Assembly: GCA_010909725.1 (NCBI GenBank)
Contig: JAACMV010000003.1
Span: 930,001-994,000, forward strand
Source of the DNA: Picochlorum sp. 'celeri'
Taxonomy: Eukaryota; Chlorophyta; Trebouxiophyceae
DNA length: 64,000 nucleotides
Reading direction: 5' to 3'
Shown: one piece after another, positions 56,770-64,000 of the stretch
How the letters are laid out: each line of letters begins with the position of its first letter
Numbering within the stretch: position 1 is the first letter of the stretch
Position numbers and translations under genes: made by a program
The notes under the pieces: model-generated
Databases searched by the model: none
The model's input: only the letters and a program-made list of their open reading frames with translations
What the model was told of the DNA's origin: nothing

Positions 56770-56855
56770 CATCATCTTTGTCATATCAATAGTAACACAA
56801 ATCTGTCAGGTCAAAATACACACATTTTTTATTTGTGATGTGGAACAACATGAGA

Positions 56856-58283
56856 TCAAAAGGGGCAGACAAGGGTGGCTGCTTTAATCAATACATTTGG
56901 CACCATTGGGAATTGTTGATTAAAACAATCCTCATTCCGAATCACCGACAACACATCATCCATCAGCTTATCCCTCCCTCCACGCATTGGATCCTCTACA
57001 ATAGGCTGCGTGTGACTCTTCCCATGATACAAGTGAAGCTTGCATGCACATCCCACCCCTTTCACCGTCTCAGAAAACTCGATCGCATTCTCCACAGGAA
57101 CCGACTTATCAGCCGTACCATGAAACAACGTCATAGGCGGAATCATACGAACCACATCTTCCGGCATATCTTTATACAAAAAGGTTGGTGAAAATTCTTC
57201 CAGCGCAGGCATCCCATCCGGTCCAGACATGAGCGTGCTAAACAAATTCTTATACAGCCCCCTCCGATGCAAATGATCCGCCAGAGAAACTACATTATAC
57301 GCACCGCTCACACCAATATACCCCACCACCTTTTCTGGATTCCACGATGGGATACTACACGGATACGTTCCACCATCCACATGCCGTCGCGCCTGAGATA
57401 TCAACGACAACTGCGTCAAATGCACTCCAGCAGACTGTCCAACAATATGTATCGAGCTTGGATCCCCACCATACAAGTAACAATTATTCATAGCCCATGA
57501 AATCCCATGGTTGCAGTCCTGCACCATGTCAACAATCTTCCCCTGAGGGAAATTTCTATAATCAATACAGAACACTAGAATCCCTCTCTGACTCAGTCGC
57601 CGAGCGAACAACGCCCCCCACGCTTTATACCCAATGATCCACGCCCCACCAGTCACATAAATCACAACAGGGCAAGGACCCTGCCGCCTCCATCGTCTCC
57701 TTGGTAGATAAATATCCAGTACATTACGGGATTCAACCCCATACGGAACACTGCGAATCACTCGAGGGGAAAAGTAATAGAAAAATATCATCTGAGAGAA
57801 CCCAGGCATCAGAAATGATGCAAACATGATGAGTCGTAGCAACTGCACCCACCAACTCAACCCTAGAAAAAGGTACCCATACAATGTCCATGCCAACCGC
57901 GAAATCAAATACACATCAGCCAACCGTCGTTTCAAAATCTCCGATACCCTGCACCGGCATGGACGGGTTAGTTGTTCAGGTGTGAGAGAAAAGTCCCAAC
58001 AGAAACTGTCGACACACACATACCCTTGTTCTTTCGGCAATACGGCCTCTGATGGCACAATATCTTTCGAATCAATATCACTGTCATCAAAAGAAGAGAA
58101 ACGACGCCTATACTCTGAGCTTAAGCGTGCCATTGGGGATGCAAGCACCTCCCTGCCAAGGTCACGGGCAACAGCAGGGCTTCCGTTCATCCCTGTCATT
58201 AATTCGTTTACATATCTGTCGCTTCTTTTTGTCGGTACTTTGAATCTGTCATCAGAGGACGTTGCTGCTTTGATTTTAAGCAT
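56856..58283 (-). CDS. ICME: Isoprenylcysteine alpha-carbonyl methylesterase
   Basis: ICME removes the methyl group from C-terminal isoprenylcysteine methyl esters and so reverses the last step of CaaX processing; in plants it acts at the ER/Golgi membrane. The 475-residue intronless protein has a polar N-terminus and one or two hydrophobic spans near residues 130-175 (LFLGLSWWVQLLRLIMFASFLMP). An alpha/beta-hydrolase domain follows. The oxyanion motif is VTGGAWIIGYK, the nucleophile elbow GQSAGVHLT, the acid is in HGTADKSVPVENA and the base in HGKSHTQPI. These match plant ICME. It shares a 219-base divergent promoter region with the FkbM gene. Confidence 0.9.
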   Translation of the reverse strand: MLKIKAATSSDDRFKVPTKRSDRYVNELMTGMNGSPAVARDLGREVLASPMARLSSEYRRRFSSFDDSDIDSKDIVPSEAVLPKEQGYVCVDSFCWDFSLTPEQLTRPCRCRVSEILKRRLADVYLISRLAWTLYGYLFLGLSWWVQLLRLIMFASFLMPGFSQMIFFYYFSPRVIRSVPYGVESRNVLDIYLPRRRWRRQGPCPVVIYVTGGAWIIGYKAWGALFARRLSQRGILVFCIDYRNFPQGKIVDMVQDCNHGISWAMNNCYLYGGDPSSIHIVGQSAGVHLTQLSLISQARRHVDGGTYPCSIPSWNPEKVVGYIGVSGAYNVVSLADHLHRRGLYKNLFSTLMSGPDGMPALEEFSPTFLYKDMPEDVVRMIPPMTLFHGTADKSVPVENAIEFSETVKGVGCACKLHLYHGKSHTQPIVEDPMRGGRDKLMDDVLSVIRNEDCFNQQFPMVPNVLIKAATLVCPF

Positions 58284-58502
58284 TACACGAATGCCTGCAT
58301 CTGGTTTGGGTTAAAAAACCAACAATACCATCAAGACATACCTCTGATGGGAACATTGACAAAGTCAAACCACGGTAGACCATCTCCGATTCTGATTTCT
58401 ACTCCGCAATTCTGCCACCCTTCTGAATCAATTCATCTCCCTTTTACATCATCAAAACTCAAATAGCACTGTAATAGGTGTAGTAAAGGGATAAGAATAG
58501 AC

Positions 58503-59426
58503 ATGGCGCCATGGCATCGGGCATTCTTGTTGCTCGCGTGTGGCTCTGTTGGATACGTTTTAACACGTCAGATACCCCGTGGGGCTCCTTTACACGTTTC
58601 TCCTGATAAAATAAAAGAAATTTCAGAGTGTATAACCCGTGAGATGCATGATGTGGCCCCGTGGAGGGATGTTTCGACGTATCCCTCGCAGTATGGCCAA
58701 GATGCGTACATCCACGAGACTTTTGAAGATATTCTTCCAAGGCATGGATATTTCTTAGAATTTGGAGCTCGAGATGGGGTTCAACACTCGAATACGTATT
58801 ATTTTGACCGAATATTTGGGTATGACGGGGTCTTGCTAGAACCTGTTCCACAGGATTATAACTCCGCTATCATCAATCGAGAGAGATATGGCGTCTCTGT
58901 CTATCACGGGCTTGCGTGTGGACGTACATCTACCGAGGCAAGTAAGAAATTTGTATTTGATGTCAACTTGGAGGGACTCGGTATGGTTGCTGATGAGAAG
59001 AAGGATGAAAAGGTTAAGAAACTCAAGGATTTGGCATCTGAAAGGAATCAGAAGCCTCATGTGTCAGAGTTGACGCTGCGGTGTTTGGATGTTCAGCAGC
59101 ATGTGAAGGTCAATGGGATTGATTCGCTCGTCATCATGTCGGTTGATTGTGAGGGGTGTGAGTTGGATGTGTTGAAAGACTTTGACTTTGTGGTGACGCC
59201 AGTGTCCATCCTGTTGGTGGAAATCAACAAGGATCTCGAGGATATACTGAATATATTGATCCCCGCTGGGTTTATACCAGTGGATGCGAGGACGAGTGAT
59301 ATTATTCTTGTCAGCAGGGAGTTTCTGGAGAAATCAAAGCTGTCATCAAAGTTCAAGAGAATCATGAGGCTCCCGTCAGAGGACATCTGCAGCATGCTGA
59401 ATAGGCCAGAGTTTATGATGCCATGA
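58503..59426 (+). CDS. FkbM-type SAM-dependent methyltransferase, membrane-anchored
   Basis: FkbM-family enzymes O-methylate sugars or small molecules. The 307-residue protein has a short N-terminal hydrophobic segment (RAFLLLACGSVGYVL), so it is probably a type II membrane protein facing the ER or Golgi lumen. The family pattern SQYGQDAYI precedes the SAM site HGYFLEFGARDGVQHSNTYYFD (around residue 85), and the C-terminal signature is SVDCEGCELDVLKDFDF, then LLVEINKD. Nearness to a sulfotransferase-bearing region hints at glycan decoration but is not evidence. The substrate is unknown. Confidence 0.85.
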   Translation: MAPWHRAFLLLACGSVGYVLTRQIPRGAPLHVSPDKIKEISECITREMHDVAPWRDVSTYPSQYGQDAYIHETFEDILPRHGYFLEFGARDGVQHSNTYYFDRIFGYDGVLLEPVPQDYNSAIINRERYGVSVYHGLACGRTSTEASKKFVFDVNLEGLGMVADEKKDEKVKKLKDLASERNQKPHVSELTLRCLDVQQHVKVNGIDSLVIMSVDCEGCELDVLKDFDFVVTPVSILLVEINKDLEDILNILIPAGFIPVDARTSDIILVSREFLEKSKLSSKFKRIMRLPSEDICSMLNRPEFMMP

Positions 59427-59519
59427 TGTCTTTTATTTTTATTTATTTGTCGGTCGCTGTTCGTAACAAAATAATACTAGTATCACGATCAATATACTGT
59501 ATATAAAAAAGCGCTCGTT

Positions 59520-60866
59520 CTATATGATGCCAAGGGTTCGGAGGACTATTTGCATGCAGAGTGCCAGTAGGATGCCAGCAAGGAGTGCCAGTATGAATCC
59601 AGAGGGCTGTATTCGATCCGCAATGGTGTGCGCGACGGCTCCTACAGCTTCCTTGGTAGCGCATCCTACCAATGATACCATGGCATCTCTGCTCTGTTTG
59701 TCTTGGGAAATGTACACCCATTCTCTTCCCAGGGCCCTCAAAAGGCTCTGAGACTCTGCATCGTGTGCAGTCACCTGTATTCTCTTCTGTGCTGTTCGCC
59801 TCCTTGTTAATGTTGTTCCATGCTGTCTCTGTCGTACCATATCATCATGCTGGGATGCTGATATTTCATGTAAAGCATCATCCTCAGGCCATGTCTGGCG
59901 ATTCGATACAGGCGTTTCTATTCCTCCCACAGATGTAGGGGGTCTCAACGCTGAGCACGGACTATCATCATCCACAGGGATGCAGGGATACGATGTTGTT
60001 GCAATTTCTGTAGAGATTGGTTCGTCAACTGTTGTCGGTGCTGCCAACGGTTGCTCCTCCTCCTCCACAGCCTCACCATTGCCAACATATGCCTTGACAG
60101 CAGCCCGTATGGATAATGCAATACACTCCTTCACCATATCCACATGCTGTGGCTTCACCATGGTCGATAATATCTGATCATAATAATTCACATCAATTGT
60201 TTCCTCGACGTATGCTCGCATCGCACTATTAGCACACGCTGATATACACATGACTGCCAATTCCCTCCCTCGAGCATCCGCCAAGAGCCCAAACAACGTC
60301 TCCAGAGCCCCCGGTCCACCCCGCTGTTCTTGAGACCCTTCTACATATGCTTTCACGGCATTGGAAGCAGCCATACTCAACGCAACAGAGACCAAGCTCT
60401 GTCCCTTATCGCTCAACAATGCCCCCAACACCTTGTCCAGAGCACCGAGTGATGAACCACTCTGCTGCCGTGCCCCTCGCCCCTTGGCGTCTCCCCCCTG
60501 AGAAAACAAACCCTCAACAACTGCTCTCACCGTACTCTTTGTACTCGCGGCAACCTCATCCGACTGCATCAAAGCGGCCAACCGTTTCACACTCTTTGGA
60601 ACCCCGTCCTCATCATCTGATTCCCGCGACATGTACTCGTATACATCCGTCACAAGCATATCAACTAAATCTCCTCCTTTATCAACCGCATGTCGATACT
60701 TATTCACAGAGTTTCGCACAGATTCGATGTATCGAACCGTCTTGTCATAGAGATTCCACGAATACGCTTCATACGCTACATATCCTACCAGTGCTGCAGT
60801 CCCTGAGAGAATACAATATTTTTTAATTCTATTGGAATTCTCCATCATGGCTGAGAAGAGCGACAT
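59520..60866 (-). CDS. PHLOEM PROTEIN 2-LIKE A10-like membrane protein
   Basis: The first ATG in this frame (60866) gives 448 residues. A hydrophobic segment near the N-terminus (YCILSGTAALVGYVAYEAY) and one at the C-terminus (FILALLAGILLALCMQIVLRTLGI) bracket a helical body. VDMLVTDVYEYMSRESDDEDGVPKSVKRLAALMQSDE corresponds to the plant PP2-A10 pattern (a bundle segment, then an acidic loop, then PxSLKxxxKxxxSxE). YVEETIDVNYYDQILSTM also fits. The middle (about 280-350) is a disordered acidic linker. Function is unknown even in plants. Despite the name, this part is unrelated to lectin-type PP2. Confidence 0.55.
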   Translation of the reverse strand: MSLFSAMMENSNRIKKYCILSGTAALVGYVAYEAYSWNLYDKTVRYIESVRNSVNKYRHAVDKGGDLVDMLVTDVYEYMSRESDDEDGVPKSVKRLAALMQSDEVAASTKSTVRAVVEGLFSQGGDAKGRGARQQSGSSLGALDKVLGALLSDKGQSLVSVALSMAASNAVKAYVEGSQEQRGGPGALETLFGLLADARGRELAVMCISACANSAMRAYVEETIDVNYYDQILSTMVKPQHVDMVKECIALSIRAAVKAYVGNGEAVEEEEQPLAAPTTVDEPISTEIATTSYPCIPVDDDSPCSALRPPTSVGGIETPVSNRQTWPEDDALHEISASQHDDMVRQRQHGTTLTRRRTAQKRIQVTAHDAESQSLLRALGREWVYISQDKQSRDAMVSLVGCATKEAVGAVAHTIADRIQPSGFILALLAGILLALCMQIVLRTLGII

Positions 60867-61184
60867 GATATCAAACGCCAAGGCACAATCTGACAATGTC
60901 AGGTATGGCAGTCTTTGGAACGTGTAATCATCATACTATGTTTCCTATCAACCTATTCTAAATTATAAAAATTTTTGAGCACCGCAGATGCGTCTTCTAG
61001 TGGACTTGGCGAATCGTCGGAGCATGGACTCCCGAATATTTGGCCAGTCTCTCACTCTCGGGAGGCAGGCCATGTAGTATGTGGATCGGTATGGCCATTG
61101 CTATCGCAATATCTTGTTTGAATTTTTCACAAGGGTAACGAACCCAATGCTATCGGTCGCATCGGTGGCGGTGTGATTTTGGGT
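60867..61184. promoter_or_regulatory. Divergent intergenic region upstream of M16 peptidase
   Basis: 318 bases with no gene visible; TATAAA-like AT-rich sequence at about 60960-60975 could serve either side. Confidence 0.35.
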
Positions 61185-62876
61185 ATGGCAAGTCTGAGAC
61201 GACTGCAGTTGAAACGGCACCATGGCCAGGCCGTATCTCATACGACTAGAAGGCGACCGATCTGTACAGTGTGTTTGAAACAGTCTCATGCTGCTGATGA
61301 TGCTGGTGTCTCTCGACGAGGGCTTTTGCGAAAGGGTCTACTAGGAACCAGTGTGGGTTTTCTACACTCTCAAGCAGGTCGACTGATTGTGTCTGGGGAT
61401 ATCGCAGAAGCGCGGGGATTACTGGATTCGTCGTCGGATGTGTATCGTATGGCACAAGATGTAGAGAAGAGGTTGCGTCAGAGTACTGTCAAGTTTCAAT
61501 TGGAGAATGGGTTGACTGTGTTGGTGAGACAGCGGAGGAATGCTCCCGTGTTTTCTGCTCTCACCTACGCCGATGTTGGAGCGTATGATGAGGAGGGAAT
61601 ATTAGGTGTCGCTCATATGTTGGAGCATTTGGCGTTTAAAGGGTCTCCACGGCAGAGTGTGAATTTTGAAAAGGAAAGTGCCTTGTTGGAGCATATGGAT
61701 GATGTGTTTGAGGAAGCCAGGGTGTGTACAGATCCGAGGAAGAAAGGTATGCTTCTTGATAGGTTGGATACAATGCAGCGTGAAGCATCGTCGCTTGCAG
61801 AGTCAAATGCGTATGGGTCGTTCTTGGCGAGACAGGGTGCTGTAGGATTGAATGCAGAGACAAGTCATGATGCGACCAAGTATTATGTGAGTTTGCCGAA
61901 TAACAAGCTTGAATTGTTCTTTGCGTTGGAAGCAGAGAGATTTCAGGCTCCTGTGTTTCGGGATGTGTACTCTGAGAAGAAGGTGGTGCTGGAGGAGAGG
62001 AAAATGCGGGTCGAGGGGTCTCCCATGGGTACGTATCAAGAAGAGTATGCAAAGGTTTCATTTGGAAATAATTATTCTAGGCCAGTGATTGGGACAGAAG
62101 AGGATATAGAAAGTATTGGAAGGAAAGATGTGGAGAAATTCTTTAGAGAAAAATATGGTCCGGACGCTTTGACCATTACTATTGTTGGAAGTGTGGATCC
62201 AGAAGCTGTTAGATTGTATGCTGAAAAGTATTTTGGGAATTGGGTCTCGAGCGTGGGGCACACGGGTTTGTGTACGAATGAACCACTCGCGATACCATCT
62301 TTTTCTAGCGATGGTGATCGATGCCTGCGTGGATCAAATTCTGCAGGGCCAATTCTGCTGCGGTCATGGTATAGACTTGGTGTGTGTGACACAGCAGCAT
62401 CCATTCCGCTGGACATTGCTGATGAATGTCTCACAGGAGGCAGACACTCTCGGCTGGGAAATGCCCTTGTGATGACGTCAAAAGCGTTAACGGTATCATC
62501 ATATGGTACTTTTCCTGGAGAAAAGCACCCATGTCAAATGCTTGTCTATGCTGTTCCGACTGCAGTGAGTGATTTGCAGGAAGTTGACCAGATCATCCTG
62601 TCGGAGATTGATGCATTTTGTGATGCGGGACCAACGCAACAGGAGTTGCTTAAATTTATAAAAGGGACACAGTCAGCTGTGTTTGGAGTACTTCAAAGCA
62701 ATGCAGGCATGGCCAGCGCGCTTGCATCCTATGAAAATTTGACCACATCTTGGGAGAATATCTACAAGGAAATGTACACTCTTGTGGATCAGACACCCCG
62801 ATCGGTTGCAGATGAGTGCTCAAAGTATCTAACGGCATCAAATTCATTCGCTGGATATGTATACAAGTCAATGTAA
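61185..62876 (+). CDS. M16 family zinc metallopeptidase with twin-arginine leader
   Basis: M16 peptidases digest short peptides or process presequences. The ATG at 61185 gives 563 residues. A basic leader of about 45 residues is followed by SRRGLLRKGLLGTSVGFLHS, a twin-arginine and hydrophobic stretch like Tat thylakoid-lumen signals. The zinc motif HMLEHLAFKG (HxxEH) and the distal Glu in KVVLEERKMRVEG are intact. The second half (from about residue 345) is the related but inactive M16 C-domain (CLTGGRHSRLGNALV). The two halves match bacterial/cyanobacterial single-chain M16 proteins rather than mitochondrial MPP. The stop lies in TGTAA (62872-62876), 16 bases from the convergent GPN2 stop. 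Confidence 0.88.
   Translation: MASLRRLQLKRHHGQAVSHTTRRRPICTVCLKQSHAADDAGVSRRGLLRKGLLGTSVGFLHSQAGRLIVSGDIAEARGLLDSSSDVYRMAQDVEKRLRQSTVKFQLENGLTVLVRQRRNAPVFSALTYADVGAYDEEGILGVAHMLEHLAFKGSPRQSVNFEKESALLEHMDDVFEEARVCTDPRKKGMLLDRLDTMQREASSLAESNAYGSFLARQGAVGLNAETSHDATKYYVSLPNNKLELFFALEAERFQAPVFRDVYSEKKVVLEERKMRVEGSPMGTYQEEYAKVSFGNNYSRPVIGTEEDIESIGRKDVEKFFREKYGPDALTITIVGSVDPEAVRLYAEKYFGNWVSSVGHTGLCTNEPLAIPSFSSDGDRCLRGSNSAGPILLRSWYRLGVCDTAASIPLDIADECLTGGRHSRLGNALVMTSKALTVSSYGTFPGEKHPCQMLVYAVPTAVSDLQEVDQIILSEIDAFCDAGPTQQELLKFIKGTQSAVFGVLQSNAGMASALASYENLTTSWENIYKEMYTLVDQTPRSVADECSKYLTASNSFAGYVYKSM
62872..62876 (+). terminator. Poly(A) signal TGTAA overlapping M16 peptidase stop
   Basis: Again the stop codon is part of the motif; the convergent GPN2 gene ends 16 bases away. 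Confidence 0.4.
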
Positions 62877-62892
62877 TTAATTGGCTATATTT

Positions 62893-63840
62893 TCATTCAT
62901 GTGTTGGTTGATGTATTGATTCATTCACTGCTTCAGGGCTCTGTCTCCCTCGTTTATTCACTCGCTCTTGTATTCTCGCCCATATATCCTCTGGTTCATC
63001 TGTATCTATAGTACTATATCCTTCTAAAAGCCCACCACCACCACCAATACCACCGCCTTTTGCGTATGCATATCCGTTAGCCTTGTCCACCAACTTGATG
63101 ACATATGCCATGCTCTCAACATCCTCCACAGCCAGGGGTGCAAAACTCACAATACTGTAATCTTCTAACAGCCCACATAATTCCCGCGTTGCTTTTGAAA
63201 ACTTTGGATGCATCGTTGGTATCACTGCATCAGCAAGTTGGTCCAAACTATCTGGTTTGAGAAAATATCTCGGCTGAAAGTCAAGTTCTCCAAACTGCTC
63301 CAACATGTCCACCTTTGACAGCACATTGACCTGAGGCAGCCCTAAATGCAACATGGTAGAAAGAGAAACTAAAATGGAAGAAAAATATTTCGACGGCTCC
63401 GTACACAGATGGGAATCCACCAACTGCACAGATGCTAGGTGTATTCCCCATGTTGTGCTCATTGTCTGAATCACATGAAGCAAGCTCGTATGGCATGTGA
63501 ATATCTCCACCTGACCAGGAAGATCAAAGATCAAGTACTTTCCCTCTTTAATAAGGGGATCAATTGCATTCTTGAGCCAATCTACATTTTCCTCCAAGTA
63601 CTCCATGCTGAATACCAACCCACCATTTGGACCCAACTCTGTCTCTTCCTGAACCTTCTCGAGCGACACGAGATCTTTGATATCCACCGCGCATGTATAT
63701 CGAGGATTATCGTTTGCTGGATCTAAATTGATAATGGCATGGGGTCGCGAGCTCACCTGAGTGAAAAACTGCTCCAGACCGTGGCAGTATGTCGTCTTCC
63801 CACTTCCTGGAGGGCCCACTACCAACTGCCCATACGCCAT
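62893..63840 (-). CDS. GPN2: GPN-loop GTPase 2
   Basis: GPN2 helps assemble and import RNA polymerase II and III. The 315-residue protein opens with GQLVVGPPGSGKTTYC (P-loop). It has the defining GPN loop LGPNGGLVFSMEYL, the switch FDLPGQVEIFT and the base-recognition motif NVLSKVDML. Length and order fit GPN2 rather than GPN1 (with its long acidic tail) or GPN3. A Gly-rich stretch (KGGGIGGGGG) lies near the end. Its 3' end faces the M16 gene at 16 bases. Confidence 0.94.
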   Translation of the reverse strand: MAYGQLVVGPPGSGKTTYCHGLEQFFTQVSSRPHAIINLDPANDNPRYTCAVDIKDLVSLEKVQEETELGPNGGLVFSMEYLEENVDWLKNAIDPLIKEGKYLIFDLPGQVEIFTCHTSLLHVIQTMSTTWGIHLASVQLVDSHLCTEPSKYFSSILVSLSTMLHLGLPQVNVLSKVDMLEQFGELDFQPRYFLKPDSLDQLADAVIPTMHPKFSKATRELCGLLEDYSIVSFAPLAVEDVESMAYVIKLVDKANGYAYAKGGGIGGGGGLLEGYSTIDTDEPEDIWARIQERVNKRGRQSPEAVNESIHQPTHE

Positions 63841-63942
63841 GGCAACGTATATGGGGTTTTAAATATTTATTATTCGAATGCATGCGTTGCCATCCGGTAA
63901 AGGGAACTATGGAAAGCAAAGAATATGCCTAATTTAAATAAT

Positions 63943-64000
63943 TTATGAAACAGTTCCAGCAATGTGATAGATATCAGGGACAATATCCACGCTCATCAAG
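63943..64000 (-). CDS. Possible 3' end of a gene entering from the right
   Basis: A reverse frame open from the window edge ends in TAA at 63943-63945 and would code for the C-terminal peptide VDIVPDIYHIAGTVS. It is too short to recognise; listed because the spacing fits another gene. Confidence 0.3.
   Translation of the reverse strand, partial: LMSVDIVPDIYHIAGTVS

Overview
The window is nuclear DNA of a compact eukaryotic genome, most likely a green alga (Chlorophyta). Four points support this. The genes have few short GT-AG introns (65 to 188 bases). Several proteins are typical of the green lineage: paired early-light-induced proteins (ELIPs), a SufE-BolA fusion, plant-type threonine synthase, isoprenylcysteine methylesterase and plastid-type HDR. 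Many genes carry TGTAA, the green-algal poly(A) signal, after or across the stop codon. Plastid and mitochondrial enzymes have N-terminal extensions. Species cannot be set from sequence alone.

Left part (1-29 kb): tightly packed, mostly housekeeping genes. In order: a cut-off cysteine-rich protein, HDR (isoprenoid pathway), a multicopper oxidase, mitochondrial Cpn60, a TRAPP subunit, plastid aspartate carbamoyltransferase, an EMC10-like protein, an expansin-like protein, a zinc-finger/AT-hook protein, two ELIPs flanking a sulfotransferase, SufE-BolA, PanB, a sphingolipid desaturase, a TMEM45-like protein, homoserine kinase, lipoyl synthase, a GH16 glucanase, an unknown gene and threonine synthase. 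Two convergent pairs (Cpn60/TRAPPC6 and GH16/unknown) share stop codons inside one 4-base palindrome. SufE-BolA and PanB lie 39 bases apart and may be co-transcribed.

Central part (29.8-51.0 kb): one giant modular type I polyketide synthase gene. Joining the exons over three small introns gives about 6,968 residues. The order is: acyl-AMP ligase, ACP, ACP; KS-DH-ER-KR-ACP; KS-DH-ER-KR-ACP-ACP; KS-DH-KR-ACP-ACP-(dead ACP); KS-(dead DH)-ACP-TE-(dead TE). No acyltransferase domain is present, so extender units must be loaded in trans. The gene sits between two direct copies, 549 bp and about 99% identical, of the junction between the 3' ends of threonine synthase and a CD36-like gene. The locus therefore appears to have been inserted, with target duplication, between two formerly convergent neighbours. 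The right copy also seems to give the PKS its poly(A) signal.

Right part (51-64 kb): the intact CD36/LIMP-2-like gene, a CoA-binding protein, a mitochondrial-looking TPR-like protein, isoprenylcysteine methylesterase, an FkbM-type methyltransferase, a PP2-A10-like membrane protein, an M16 metallopeptidase with a twin-arginine motif, GPN2, and the possible 3' end of one more gene.
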